Source: ZC4RG30 sp049841155 (GTDB lineage Bacteria; Pseudomonadota; Gammaproteobacteria; Steroidobacterales; Steroidobacteraceae). Taken from it: a DNA stretch of 64,000 nt. A program made the position numbers and the translations under genes. How positions within the stretch are numbered: the first letter of the stretch is position 1; every line of letters starts with the position of its first letter. Below are positions 53,902 through 62,480 of this stretch, piece after piece. The stretch is taken from contig JASGHI010000001.1 in the NCBI GenBank assembly GCA_049841155.1, positions 62,001 to 126,000 on the forward strand, written 5' to 3'. The notes under the pieces were generated by a model. That model searched no databases. It worked only from the letters and a program-made list of their open reading frames with translations, and had not been told where the DNA came from.

Positions 53902-53993
53902 GGCGGATGCTCCTGCAACAGGTTGCGGCAACTATCGAGCCGGGACGTTGTCAAAGTCCAGTAAGTAGGACTGTGACTGAAATGGAGGGTTCC

Positions 53994-54629
53994 ATGAAAA
54001 CGCTGTTCCGGACTGCAATGCTGGTGGCTGCGGTGGCGCTGCTGCCGGCCTGCGCCACCAGTTATGTGGCCACCTGGAAGAATCCGGAGGCCGAACCGGT
54101 GCAATTCCGTGGCGCCAAGGTGGCTGCGGTGGTGATGATGAAGGATCAGGCGTCGCGGCGCACGGCCGAAGACGTGCTGGCGCGCGAGATCACGGCGCAT
54201 GGTGCGGACGGTGTCCCCATGTACGTGCTGCTGCCCGACGTGGAACCGTCGAACGAGCCTGAGACCCGCGCGGCGCTGGAGCGCGCCGGTGTGCAGGGCG
54301 TGGTGGTGATGCGGCCGGTCAAGACCGAGCAGTCGCTGCGCGTGGTGCCCGGCAGTCCGCTGGGGCCGCCCTATCGCAGCTACTGGGGCGGGTACTTCGG
54401 CTATGGCTGGGGTGCGCCGTGGCCGTGGGCCTTCGGAGTCCGCTCGCAGGACGTGGAAGTGGACACGGTGGTGTCGGTGGAGACGCTGGTCTACTCGCTG
54501 AAGCAGAACCGGCTGATCTGGAGCGGCACCAGCAAGACCACCAATCCGCCCAAGGTCGAGGCCTTCATCCACCAGCTGGCGCAACAGGCTGCGCAGCAGT
54601 TGCAGAAGGAAGCGCTGCTGGCGCCGTAG
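53994..54629 (+). CDS. Putative outer-membrane lipoprotein
   Basis: A 211-residue lipoprotein with lipobox LLPAC near residue 19. The sequence after it (ATSYVATWKNPE) and the VVVMRPVKTEQ and SVETLVYSLKQNRLIWSGTSKT strands resemble DUF4136-type lipoproteins. A Gly/Tyr/Trp-rich loop (YRSYWGGYFGYGWGAPWPW) near residues 122-140 is distinctive. Function unknown. GGAGG lies just upstream of the ATG at 53994; an earlier in-frame ATG at 53982 is possible. It converges on mdh, with a strong stem-loop between. Confidence 0.75.
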   Translation: MKTLFRTAMLVAAVALLPACATSYVATWKNPEAEPVQFRGAKVAAVVMMKDQASRRTAEDVLAREITAHGADGVPMYVLLPDVEPSNEPETRAALERAGVQGVVVMRPVKTEQSLRVVPGSPLGPPYRSYWGGYFGYGWGAPWPWAFGVRSQDVEVDTVVSVETLVYSLKQNRLIWSGTSKTTNPPKVEAFIHQLAQQAAQQLQKEALLAP

Positions 54630-54637
54630 CGGTTCGT

Positions 54638-54669
54638 CCGGCCGCCGCCCGAGAGGTCGGCGGCCGGAT
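54638..54669. terminator. Bidirectional stem-loop between convergent genes
   Basis: TCCGGCCGCCG (54638-54648) and CGGCGGCCGGA (54659-54669) form a perfect 11-bp stem with a 10-base loop in the 50-base gap between the lipoprotein gene and mdh, which converge here. There is no T-run on either strand. Confidence 0.6.
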
Positions 54670-54679
54670 GCTGCGCGGG

Positions 54680-55657
54680 TTACAGCAGGTCCTTGACCCC
54701 GTCGCGCTCCTCCAGCAGCTCGGCATGGCTGGCATCCATGCGCTTGCGGCTGAATTCGTCGATGGACAATCCCTGCACGATCGAATACTCGCCGTTCTTG
54801 GTCGTGACCGGATACGAATAGATCACGCCCGCGGGGATGCCGTAGCTGCCGTCCGACGGCACCGCCATGCTCACCCAGTCGCCTTCCGCGGTGCCCTTGA
54901 CCCAGGTGTGCACGTGGTCGATGGCTGCCGCAGCGGCCGAGGCGGCCGAGGAGGCGCCGCGCGCCTTGATGATGGCGGCACCGCGCTGCTGCACCACGGG
55001 GATGAAGGTCTCCTCGATCCACTTCTGGTCCACCAGCGACTTGGCGGCCTTGCCGCCGATCGTGGCGTGCGAGACGTCCGGATACTGCGTCGAGGAGTGA
55101 TTGCCCCAGATCGTGAACCTGCGGACGTCGGTGGTGTGGGTGCCGGTCTTCTCCGCCAGCTGCGAGAGGCCGCGGTTGTGGTCGAGGCGCGTCATCGCGG
55201 TGAAGTTGCGCGGGTTCAGGTCCCTGGCGTTGGCGCGCGCGATCAGCGCATTGGTGTTGGCGGGGTTGCCCACCACCAGCACCTTGATGTTGCGGTCGGC
55301 CACTTCGTTCATGGCCTTGCCCTGGGCGCTGAAGATCTGCGCATTGGCCAGCAGCAGATCCTTGCGCTCCATGCCGGGGCCGCGCGGCCGCGCGCCAACG
55401 AGCAGCGCCACCTGTGAGTCCTTGAAGGCCACCTTGGCGTCGTCGGTGGCGACGACCTTGTTCAGCAGCGGGAAGGCGCAGTCGTTGAGCTCCATCACCA
55501 CGCCCTGCAGGGCCGGAAGGGTCGGCGTGATTTCCAGCAGATGCAGGTTCACGGGCTGGTCGGGGCCCAGCAGCGCTCCGGAAGCGACACGGAAGGCGAG
55601 GGCATAGCCGATCTGGCCGGCGCTGCCGGTGATGGTGACGGTGACGGGCTTTTTCAT
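54680..55657 (-). CDS. mdh: Malate dehydrogenase
   Basis: A 325-residue NAD-dependent malate dehydrogenase of the citric acid cycle, of the cytosolic/long bacterial type (as in Xanthomonas and Burkholderia) rather than the 312-residue E. coli type. The NAD fold is TGSAGQIGYALAFRV; the substrate arginines lie in VGARPRGPGMERKDLL and TRLDHNRGL; the catalytic His is in IWGNHSSTQYPDV. The C-terminal helices end in EERDGVKDLL. It is monocistronic. Confidence 0.95.
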   Translation of the reverse strand: MKKPVTVTITGSAGQIGYALAFRVASGALLGPDQPVNLHLLEITPTLPALQGVVMELNDCAFPLLNKVVATDDAKVAFKDSQVALLVGARPRGPGMERKDLLLANAQIFSAQGKAMNEVADRNIKVLVVGNPANTNALIARANARDLNPRNFTAMTRLDHNRGLSQLAEKTGTHTTDVRRFTIWGNHSSTQYPDVSHATIGGKAAKSLVDQKWIEETFIPVVQQRGAAIIKARGASSAASAAAAAIDHVHTWVKGTAEGDWVSMAVPSDGSYGIPAGVIYSYPVTTKNGEYSIVQGLSIDEFSRKRMDASHAELLEERDGVKDLL

Positions 55658-55757
55658 CAGGACTCCAGCGTGGTGAAGCCCGCCATTCTAAACCCCTTGG
55701 CGTGGACATCGGCCCTCCGGGGCGGCCGTAGGGGGGATCGGGCCACAGCAAAAGTTG

Positions 55758-55800
55758 TTGACTGCGATATAGTATTGTAGTTATATATAACACTATAGAG
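55758..55800 (+). promoter_or_regulatory. Promoter with AT-rich palindromic operator (YtrA-type GntR)
   Basis: TTGACT (55758-55763) and TATATA (55782-55787) form a -35/-10 pair with 18-base spacing. The -10 lies inside the perfect 12-base palindrome GTTATATATAAC (55780-55791), flanked by TATAGT and ACTATAG. This AT-rich island in GC-rich DNA fits autoregulation by the GntR protein encoded two genes downstream. Confidence 0.7.
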
Positions 55801-55847
55801 GTAAGGGAATGCACCCCACCTCAGCAACGAGCCCAAGGAGTATTGCC

Positions 55848-56030
55848 ATGCAGACCCGCAACGAAGTCGCCCTGGAAGTGGTGTCCCGCACTGCCGCCGT
55901 GGCGCTGGCCTTCGCCACCACCTTCATCGTTTCCGCCGTGACCTTCTCTATCATCACCGGTGAGGCGGAAGGCGCCCGCGCCGTGGTGGCCACGGTGTTC
56001 GCGCCGGTACGGATTCTTCTGGGGGTTTGA
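55848..56030 (+). CDS. 60-residue single-helix membrane protein
   Basis: A short protein (60 residues) with one strong hydrophobic helix, TAAVALAFATTFIVSAVTFS (about 15-34), and a second hydrophobic stretch at the end. AAGGAG lies seven bases before the ATG at 55848; an earlier ATG at 55809 has no such site. It is the first gene of the GntR-ABC operon and its stop overlaps the GntR start (TTGA). No family is recognised. It may be a regulator or accessory of the ABC exporter, an inference from position. Confidence 0.7.
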   Translation: MQTRNEVALEVVSRTAAVALAFATTFIVSAVTFSIITGEAEGARAVVATVFAPVRILLGV

Positions 56031-56446
56031 GCCCGAAAGTGAGCCCGATCGACGCCAAGTGGGATGACTCCCAACCCATCTATCGCCAGCTGCGCGACCG
56101 CGTGGTGGCGATGGTGCTGGAGGGGGTGCTGAAGGAGGGCGAAGCCCTGCCTTCGGTGCGCCAGGTGGCGACCGAATACCGGCTCAATCCGCTCACCGTG
56201 CTCAAGGCCTACCAGCAGCTGGCCGACGAGGGCCTGGTGGAGAAGCGGCGCGGCCTGGGGCTGTTCGTCGCGGCGGGCGCCGGGGCGGCATTGCTCAAGG
56301 ACGAGCGCGCGCGCTTCCTCGCCACGGAGTGGCCGAAGATCCATGCAACCATCCAGCGGCTGGGCCTGTCGGCCGAGACCCTGCTGAACACCGCGCCCGG
56401 CGATGCCACGCCGCCGCTGCCCACGCGCACGGAGCCCAGGACATGA
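56027..56446 (+). CDS. YtrA-subfamily GntR transcriptional regulator
   Basis: A 139-residue GntR repressor of the short YtrA type: the N-terminal winged helix (QPIYRQLRDRVVAMVLEGVL, LPSVRQVATEYRLNPLTVLKAY, LVEKRRGLGLFV) and a ~50-residue C-terminal dimerisation helix pair with no ligand domain. The start is TTG at 56027, overlapping the preceding stop, or GTG at 56039. YtrA members usually repress their own ABC operon. It ends in an ATGA overlap with the ATPase gene. Confidence 0.9.
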   Translation: MSPKVSPIDAKWDDSQPIYRQLRDRVVAMVLEGVLKEGEALPSVRQVATEYRLNPLTVLKAYQQLADEGLVEKRRGLGLFVAAGAGAALLKDERARFLATEWPKIHATIQRLGLSAETLLNTAPGDATPPLPTRTEPRT

Positions 56447-57300
56447 GTCTGATCATCGAGGCCCGCGGCCTCACCAAGCGTTATCGCAACACGGAGGCCG
56501 TGCGCGGCATCGATCTTGCCGTCGGGCCAGGACGCATCGTGGGCCTCATCGGCCGCAATGGCGCCGGCAAGACCACGGTGCTCAAGTCGTTGCTGGGCCT
56601 CACGCGCTACCAGGGGCAGGTCTCGGTGCTGGGCCGGGATCCGACGACCCAGCGCGATGAACTGATGCGCGAGGTGTCGTTCATCGCCGATACCGCCGTG
56701 CTGCCCAAGTGGCTGCGGGTGGCCGATGCGCTCGACTACGTGGCCGGCGTGCATCCCTCGTTCAACCGCGGGCGGGCCGAGAGCTTCCTGGCCACCACCG
56801 ACGTGAAGAAAAGCCAGCGCGTGCGCGAGCTTTCCAAGGGCATGGTCACGCAGTTGCATCTGGCGCTGGCGCTGGCCATTCGCGCCCGGCTGCTGGTGCT
56901 GGACGAGCCTACGCTGGGCCTGGACCTTCTGGTGCGCCGCCGCTTCTACGACACGCTGCTCAATGACTACATGGACGAGGAGCGCACCATCCTCGTGACC
57001 ACGCACCAGGTGGAGGAAATCGAGCATCTGCTCACCGACGTGCTGTTCATCGAGCAGGGGCGGATCGTGCTGGATTCGCCGGTGGAGCAGCTCGGCGGGC
57101 GCTATGCGCAGCTGATGGTCCGGCCCGAGCAGGCGGCTGCGGCGCGGGCGCTGGGGCCGTTCAGCGAACGCAGCCTGCTGGGCCGCACCGTGTTCTTCTT
57201 CGAGGGCGTCGACCGCGCGCTGCTCGCGCCGCTGGGTGAGGTGGGGACGCCCAACATTGCGGACCTGTTCGTCGCCCGCATGCAGCAGGAGGCCGCATGA
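56443..57300 (+). CDS. ABC transporter ATP-binding protein
   Basis: A 285-residue ATPase. Walker A is GRNGAGKTT (about 38-46). The signature motif is degenerate (LSKGMVTQLHLAL) and Walker B is LLVLDEPTLGLD. A switch His is in TTHQVEE. The last ~80 residues form a C-terminal extension common in ABC-2 type exporters regulated by YtrA. It pairs with the permease that follows with an ATGA overlap. Export substrate is unknown. Confidence 0.92.
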   Translation: MSLIIEARGLTKRYRNTEAVRGIDLAVGPGRIVGLIGRNGAGKTTVLKSLLGLTRYQGQVSVLGRDPTTQRDELMREVSFIADTAVLPKWLRVADALDYVAGVHPSFNRGRAESFLATTDVKKSQRVRELSKGMVTQLHLALALAIRARLLVLDEPTLGLDLLVRRRFYDTLLNDYMDEERTILVTTHQVEEIEHLLTDVLFIEQGRIVLDSPVEQLGGRYAQLMVRPEQAAAARALGPFSERSLLGRTVFFFEGVDRALLAPLGEVGTPNIADLFVARMQQEAA

Positions 57301-58136
57301 ACAACTGGTGGAGCAGTGCCGCGATGGTGCAGGTGCGGCGCGAGTTCTGGGAGTACCGGAGCCTGTGGATGGCGCCGCTGGCCGGAGCGGGCCTGCTGCT
57401 GATCGGCACGCTGTTCGGGCGTTTCAGGATAGAGCCGGGGCCGTTCCAGCAGATGCTGGCCACCAATCCGAACATGATCGTGTCCGGTTCGGCATCCTTC
57501 TTCTTTCTGTTCATCGGGGTGATCACGTCGTTCGCCACCTGGGCCTACCATCTGGACTGCCTGCACGCCGAGCGCAAGGACCGCAGCATCCTGTTCTGGA
57601 AGTCGCTGCCGGTGTCGGATGCGCGGACGGTGCTGACCAAGTTCGCCGTTGGCCTCGTCATCGTGCCGCTGGCCGCGTGGCTGCTGGCATTGGTCGCGCA
57701 TCTGATTGGGTCGGGAATCATCGCGTTGCAGAGCATGGATGTGGGCTCCGCGAACGCGGGCGGCTTCTTCCGGGCGTGGACCGGGGCGCAGGGCCGCCTG
57801 CTCGTAGGCTTGCTGTTCGCCATCCTGTGGTATGCGCCGGTCGCCGCGTACCTGATGCTGGCCTCGGTGCTGGCGCGGCGCTCGCCGCTGATGATGGCAG
57901 CCCTGCCGCTGCTGTTGCCCATCCTGGCCGAACACCTGTTCTTCGATACCAGCCGTGTGGCCCGGTTCATCGGCCATCGTCTGATGGCGCCGATGCAGGG
58001 CGGGAAGCTGCTCAATACGCTGGGTGAGCAGGCCGTGGCGTGGTTTTCCAGCCCGGATGTGTGGCTGGGGCTCGTCGCGGCGGCCGGAATGATGTACATC
58101 GTGGTACGTCTGCGGAGGTACCGCGACGACACCTGA
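57297..58136 (+). CDS. ABC-2 type permease
   Basis: A 279-residue membrane protein with about six helices: near residues 24-40, 62-82, 112-135, 163-190, 195-215 and 245-265. The RREFWEYRSLWMAPL start and KDRSILFWKSLPVSDARTVLTK loop are typical of ABC-2 permeases associated with YtrA-type regulators. It probably forms a dimer with the upstream ATPase. It lies 14 bases before the MlaE-like gene, but that gene has its own AAGGGG ribosome site. Confidence 0.88.
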   Translation: MNNWWSSAAMVQVRREFWEYRSLWMAPLAGAGLLLIGTLFGRFRIEPGPFQQMLATNPNMIVSGSASFFFLFIGVITSFATWAYHLDCLHAERKDRSILFWKSLPVSDARTVLTKFAVGLVIVPLAAWLLALVAHLIGSGIIALQSMDVGSANAGGFFRAWTGAQGRLLVGLLFAILWYAPVAAYLMLASVLARRSPLMMAALPLLLPILAEHLFFDTSRVARFIGHRLMAPMQGGKLLNTLGEQAVAWFSSPDVWLGLVAAAGMMYIVVRLRRYRDDT

Positions 58137-58150
58137 AGGGGCCGAAGCGT

Positions 58151-59275
58151 TTGGCAGGGGCATTCATCGAGAGCCGCCGTGAAGGCGAGGTGCTGGAGTG
58201 GCAGCTGCGCGGCGAATGGCGCGCCACCCACATCGCCGCCATCCGCGCCGAACAGCAGGCGCTGGATCTGGCCGGTGTGCGCGAAGTGCGCATCGCCGTG
58301 GGCGGGGCCGATATCGACCTTGCCGGCTGCTGGCTGCTGAACCACATCGGCCACGAGCTGGAAAAGGCTTCCGTGGCCCTGGCATGGGTCGATGGCGAGC
58401 CGCGCGGCCTGCACGTGGTGCGCGAGGCGCTGGACATGGAGGCCCAGGCGCGGCCTCCGGCCATGCAGCCGGATCCGCTGTCGGTGGCGATGGAGAGGCT
58501 CGGGCGCACGACAGTGGAGCGCATCGACGAGCTGCGCGACGGAGTGTCCTTCGTTGGCCGCGTGGCGGAAACCGCGGTTGCCGCGCTCGCCAGCTGGCGG
58601 CGGCTGCGGCCCATCTCCATCGCGCGGCATGTGTACGACACCGGCATCACGGCCGTTCCCATCGTGGCGCTGATCGCCTTCCTGATCACGGTGATCATCG
58701 CCTACCTTTCGGCGAGCCAGCTGCGCAACTACGGCGCCGACATCTACGTGGTGGACCTCATCACCGTGGGCGTGCTGCGCGAGCTGGCGGTGCTGCTCAC
58801 GGCCATCATCGTTGCCGGCCGCACCGGCAGCGCGTTCGCGGCCGAGATCGGCTCGATGAAGCTCAACGAGGAGGTGGATGCGCTGGATGCCACGGGCGTG
58901 GATCCCACCGAGACGCTGATCCTGCCGCGGGTGCTGGGCCTGGTCATCGCGCTGCCGCTGCTCACTTTCGTCGCCGACATCATCGGCCTCGCCGGTGGCG
59001 CGCTGCTGTGCCTGTCGCTGCTGGACATGCCGCTGCAGCAGTTCGTCAACCGCGCCCACGAGGCCATCGCGCCCACCACTTTCTGGGTGGGCATCATGAA
59101 GGCGCCGGTGTTCGCGGTGCTGATCGCGATGGCGGGCACCTTCCGCGGCATGCAGGTGCGCGATTCGGCGCGCGAGCTGGGCCGGCTGACGACGGTGGCG
59201 GTGGTGCAGTCGATCTTCCTGGTGCTGCTGGCCGATGCGCTGTTCGCCATCCTGTTCATGGAGCTGGACATCTGA
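58151..59275 (+). CDS. mlaE: MlaE-family permease with N-terminal STAS-like domain
   Basis: A 374-residue permease of the phospholipid-transporting MlaE family. Residues ~5-95 resemble a STAS domain (LEWQLRGEWRATHIAAIR, GGADIDLAGCWLLNHI), the role played by MlaB in E. coli, so MlaB seems fused here. The permease part has RLRPISIARHVYDTGITAVPIVAL, GSAFAAEIGSMKLNEEVDALDATGVDP and a FWVGIMKAPVFAVLIA helix. The TTG at 58151 has AAGGGG nine bases upstream; an ATG further upstream is inside the previous gene. It opens the mlaE-F-D-lipoprotein operon. Confidence 0.9.
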   Translation: MAGAFIESRREGEVLEWQLRGEWRATHIAAIRAEQQALDLAGVREVRIAVGGADIDLAGCWLLNHIGHELEKASVALAWVDGEPRGLHVVREALDMEAQARPPAMQPDPLSVAMERLGRTTVERIDELRDGVSFVGRVAETAVAALASWRRLRPISIARHVYDTGITAVPIVALIAFLITVIIAYLSASQLRNYGADIYVVDLITVGVLRELAVLLTAIIVAGRTGSAFAAEIGSMKLNEEVDALDATGVDPTETLILPRVLGLVIALPLLTFVADIIGLAGGALLCLSLLDMPLQQFVNRAHEAIAPTTFWVGIMKAPVFAVLIAMAGTFRGMQVRDSARELGRLTTVAVVQSIFLVLLADALFAILFMELDI

Positions 59276-60066
59276 TGGACGCAGCCGCCAGCGACATCGT
59301 GGTCGACGTGCAGGGCATCGTGAACCGCTTCGGCCGCCAGGTGGTGCACGATGGCCTCGACATGCAGGTGCGCCGCGGCGAGGTGTTCGGCATCCTCGGC
59401 GGCTCGGGCAGCGGCAAGTCGGTGCTGCTGCGGACCATCCTGGGCCTGCGCCATCCGCAGGCCGGCCGGGTGCTGGTCGAGGGCGTGGACATGTCCACGC
59501 TGAACCGCGCCGAGCTGCACGCCGCGAAGGCGCGCTACGGCGTGACCTTCCAGCACGGCGCGCTGTACTCGGCGCTGACGGTGCGCGAGAACATCCAGCT
59601 GCCCATGCTCGAACACCTGCGGCTGCCCAAGGATGCGCTGGAGGACCTGGCGCGGCTCAAGATATCGCTGGTGGGGCTGCCGCCCGACGCGGCCGGCAAG
59701 TACCCCTCGCAGCTCTCCGGGGGCATGATCAAGCGCGCGGCGCTGGCGCGGGCGCTGGCGCTGGATCCGCGGCTGCTGTTCCTGGACGAGCCCACCTCGG
59801 GACTGGACCCGATCAGTGCAGCGGCCTTCGATGAACTGATAGCCTATCTGCAGCACGAGCTGCAGCTGACGGTGGTGATGATCACGCACGACCTGGACAC
59901 GATCTTCCGCATCTGCGAGCGCGTCGGCGTCATCGTGGACCGGAAGATGATCGTCGATGACCGCGAGCGGATCGTGAACCATCCGCATCCGTGGATCCGC
60001 GCGTATTTCCACGGTGCGCGCGCGCAGCGCTTTGCCGCACGGGAGGCCGCCACGCATGGAACGTGA
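59275..60066 (+). CDS. mlaF: MlaF-type ABC transporter ATP-binding protein
   Basis: A 263-residue ATPase of the Mla/Ttg2A type. Walker A GGSGSGKSVLLRTI (about 42-55), Q-loop FQHGALYSALTV, signature LSGGMIKRAALARAL, Walker B LLFLDEPTSGLDP and the H-loop THDLDT are all intact. With MlaE it moves lipids between the inner membrane and the MCE protein. The start overlaps the mlaE stop (TGATG), and the end overlaps mlaD by 11 bases. Confidence 0.94.
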   Translation: MDAAASDIVVDVQGIVNRFGRQVVHDGLDMQVRRGEVFGILGGSGSGKSVLLRTILGLRHPQAGRVLVEGVDMSTLNRAELHAAKARYGVTFQHGALYSALTVRENIQLPMLEHLRLPKDALEDLARLKISLVGLPPDAAGKYPSQLSGGMIKRAALARALALDPRLLFLDEPTSGLDPISAAAFDELIAYLQHELQLTVVMITHDLDTIFRICERVGVIVDRKMIVDDRERIVNHPHPWIRAYFHGARAQRFAAREAATHGT

Positions 60067-60991
60067 TGCCCACTACACGGCCGTCGGAGCCTTCGTCATC
60101 CTGGTGACGGTGCTGGCGGGCCTGTTTGTCTACTGGTACGCGGACGGCCGCGACCGGCGCCACTACGAGCGCTACGAGATCTACTTTCCCGGCACGGTGA
60201 GCGGCCTGTCCGAGGGCGGGCCGGTGCGCTACCTCGGCGTGGACGTGGGGCGCGTGCGCACCATCCGCATCGACCGGCGCAGCCCGGACCGCGTGCAGGT
60301 GGTGGCCGACATCGACAATGCCACGCCGATCTCCGAACGCACCACGGCGCGGCTCACGCTGCAGGGCGTGACCGGCCTGCTGTTCGTGGACCTGCGCCAG
60401 AGCGACGACACGCGCGAGATCCTGCCGCCGGTGCCGGGCGAGAACTATCCGGTGATCAACACCGTGCAGTCGGACTTCGACAGCTTTCTCTCCAGCCTGC
60501 CGGACATCGCCACCAGCATCGTCGAGCTGCTGGACCGCGCCAAGGTGATCTTCTCGGGCAACAACACCGAATCGCTGGCCGCCATGGTGCAGAACCTGCG
60601 CCAGGCCACGGAAGGGTTGCCTCAGACCATGCAGCGCGTGGATACGCTGCTCGAAGAACTCCGGGGCACGGGCGTCGAACTGCGCCGGCTGTCGGCGCAG
60701 CTCAATGAAGCCGTGCCGGCGCTGGGTCCGCAGGTGCTGGATCTGGTCGAAACGCTGAATGCGACGGCAGCGAACCTGCAGCGCATGAGCGCATCGGCCG
60801 ATGCCATGCTGCAGGAAAACCGCGCCGGCGTCGCCGGCTTCACCCGCGACACACTGCCCGAGCTGGAGCGCACGCTGGGCGAGGCGCGTGCGGCCGCCGA
60901 GCAGTTCGGCGAGCTGTCGCGGACCTTGCGCGAGGATCCCTCGCGGCTGCTGTTCCAGCCGCCGCAACATGGCTTCGAGGTGCCACGATGA
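60056..60991 (+). CDS. mlaD: MCE/MlaD domain lipid-binding protein
   Basis: A 311-residue inner-membrane-anchored periplasmic protein. One transmembrane helix (about 9-27) is followed by an MCE domain (about 37-115: FPGTVSGLSEGGPVRYLGVDVGRV, DIDNATPISERTTARLTLQGVTG). A long helical, coiled-coil-like tail (about 150-300) is closer to PqiB/YebT or to Ttg2C-like proteins with extended needles than to short MlaD (183 residues in E. coli). Such proteins form hexameric lipid channels. GGGAGG precedes the ATG. Confidence 0.9.
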   Translation: MERDAHYTAVGAFVILVTVLAGLFVYWYADGRDRRHYERYEIYFPGTVSGLSEGGPVRYLGVDVGRVRTIRIDRRSPDRVQVVADIDNATPISERTTARLTLQGVTGLLFVDLRQSDDTREILPPVPGENYPVINTVQSDFDSFLSSLPDIATSIVELLDRAKVIFSGNNTESLAAMVQNLRQATEGLPQTMQRVDTLLEELRGTGVELRRLSAQLNEAVPALGPQVLDLVETLNATAANLQRMSASADAMLQENRAGVAGFTRDTLPELERTLGEARAAAEQFGELSRTLREDPSRLLFQPPQHGFEVPR

Positions 60992-61617
60992 AGCATCCCT
61001 TCCGGCTGGCATGGATTGCCGCATTTGCCGTTCTTGCCGGTTGCGGTGGGCTGCTCAAAAGCGGCGCACCGTCAGAGCAGGTTTATGTGCTGCGACCCGC
61101 TGCGGCCGAGGGGCCTGCGGCAACGCCGGTGGCCGGCGTGCTTGCCGTGCCGCGGCCGGTGGTGCAGCCGGGCCTCGCCAGTACGCGCATTGCCCTTACG
61201 CGTCCCGGAAACCGCCTCGACTATTTCGCGGGCGCCAGCTGGAGTGCGTCATTGCCGCAGGTAGTGGGTGCACTGGCGACCGAATCGCTGCGGGCTGCGG
61301 GCCGCTTCGAGGTGGTCACTGATGCGGAACGGGGCGGCAACCCGCGTTATGCGCTGCAACTGATGGTGCGGCATTTCGAAGCGGAGTACCCGGACGATGG
61401 CACCGCGTCACCGCGCGCGCGCGTGGAATTCGAATGTCTGCTCGTTGCCAGCGTATCGCGGGATGTGCTTGGCCATTGCGATGCGCAGGCCATCGTGCCG
61501 GCCACGGCCAATCGCATGGGGGCCATTGTGCAGGCCCTGGAACAGGCGGCCCGGCAAGCCATGGCTGAAGTGATCGACCGCGCCGCCGAAGCGGCGGCGC
61601 GGTCGGCTTCCGGCTGA
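60988..61617 (+). CDS. ABC-type transport auxiliary lipoprotein (PqiC-like)
   Basis: A 209-residue lipoprotein with lipobox VLAGC (Cys19) and an ABC_trans_aux/PqiC-like domain: VYVLRPA near the start, LAVPRPVVQPGLASTRIALT and YFAGASWSASLPQVVGALATESL. PqiC-type lipoproteins sit in the outer membrane and receive the MCE needle, completing a lipid bridge. The ATGA overlap couples it to mlaD. A hairpin at 61577-61605 near the end of the gene and one at 61705-61730 terminate the operon. Confidence 0.85.
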   Translation: MKHPFRLAWIAAFAVLAGCGGLLKSGAPSEQVYVLRPAAAEGPAATPVAGVLAVPRPVVQPGLASTRIALTRPGNRLDYFAGASWSASLPQVVGALATESLRAAGRFEVVTDAERGGNPRYALQLMVRHFEAEYPDDGTASPRARVEFECLLVASVSRDVLGHCDAQAIVPATANRMGAIVQALEQAARQAMAEVIDRAAEAAARSASG

Positions 61618-61704
61618 AGCTGCTTCTGAAGCTCACCAGATTCACGCCCGGATGGCTGCAGCGGGTGGTCACTGCGGCTTTAGTTCGATTCAGGGCCTAT
61701 TGAG

Positions 61705-61730
61705 ACTCCCGATGGCTTCACATCGGGAGT
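61705..61730 (+). terminator. Terminator after the mla operon
   Basis: ACTCCCGATG (61705-61714), loop GCTTCA, and CATCGGGAGT (61721-61730) form a perfect 10-bp stem followed by TGGATTGTTG. It lies between the mla operon and the convergent SnoaL-like gene, so it can serve both strands. The interval 61618-61748 shows nothing else. Confidence 0.7.
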
Positions 61731-61748
61731 TGGATTGTTGAGCGCTCT

Positions 61749-62375
61749 CTATGCCCACACGTCCGGAAGGATATTTACTTCGCCGGTCAGCCACTGGCTG
61801 CCCAACTTGTACAGCGCTTCTACGGTCGGCCCCTTCAGGCCCGGCAACTGGCAATTGATGGTCAGGCCCATCTTGCTCTGGGCATATGCCAGGTGGCGGT
61901 ATCCTTCCGGGAAAGTTTCAAGCAGGCTCTGGTCCAGGGTCAGGGTTGCCGCGGGATCTACGGGGTCGATACGATCCTGTTCATAAATGGGTTGACGAAG
62001 AACAATGCCCCATCGCGACGCGCGCTTCTCAAAAAAATCGTAGAAACGACCAATGCAAACGGTGTCGCACAGCACGCCTTCAACCAGTGATCTTTGTGAG
62101 ATGGTCATCTTGGTCTGCGCGATGGCTCGTGAGCCATTCAGATCAATCGTGCTTCCGCCGAGAAAATGGGTGACTTTCATAGCGCCCGATTGAAATCCCG
62201 CCCGGGACTTCTGAACAAAGTCGAGGGCACTGAGCTGCGACCAAGTCGTGACCATGCGGCCATCAGCGTGCCAAAGAGAAAGCAATCGATCATATTCCCC
62301 GGAGTCCCGGAAAACGGCCCACTGCTCTATCAGTCGGCGAATCTGGCACTCATCGACGAACTCCGAATAATGCAC
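61749..62375 (-). CDS. SnoaL/NTF2-like fold protein
   Basis: A 208-residue protein with an NTF2-like start (IRRLIEQWAVFRDSGEYDRLLSLWHADGRMVTTW) and SGAMKVTHFLGGSTIDLNGSRAIAQTK, as in SnoaL_4 proteins. The C-terminal third goes beyond the usual domain. Members include dehydratases, hydrolases and small-molecule isomerases; activity is unknown. The base composition is visibly lower in GC than its neighbours. It lies 105 bases downstream of the RraA-like gene on the same strand. Confidence 0.7.
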   Translation of the reverse strand: MHYSEFVDECQIRRLIEQWAVFRDSGEYDRLLSLWHADGRMVTTWSQLSALDFVQKSRAGFQSGAMKVTHFLGGSTIDLNGSRAIAQTKMTISQRSLVEGVLCDTVCIGRFYDFFEKRASRWGIVLRQPIYEQDRIDPVDPAATLTLDQSLLETFPEGYRHLAYAQSKMGLTINCQLPGLKGPTVEALYKLGSQWLTGEVNILPDVWA

Positions 62376-62480
62376 AGTCTAAGTTCCTAGTGTTGGCCGC
62401 CATGGCGCATTGGGTTGACGGGAACAGAGGGGGCAGAGTGCAACACCTGCGCTCCAGAATCGGTTGCCATTTGGGAAAAA

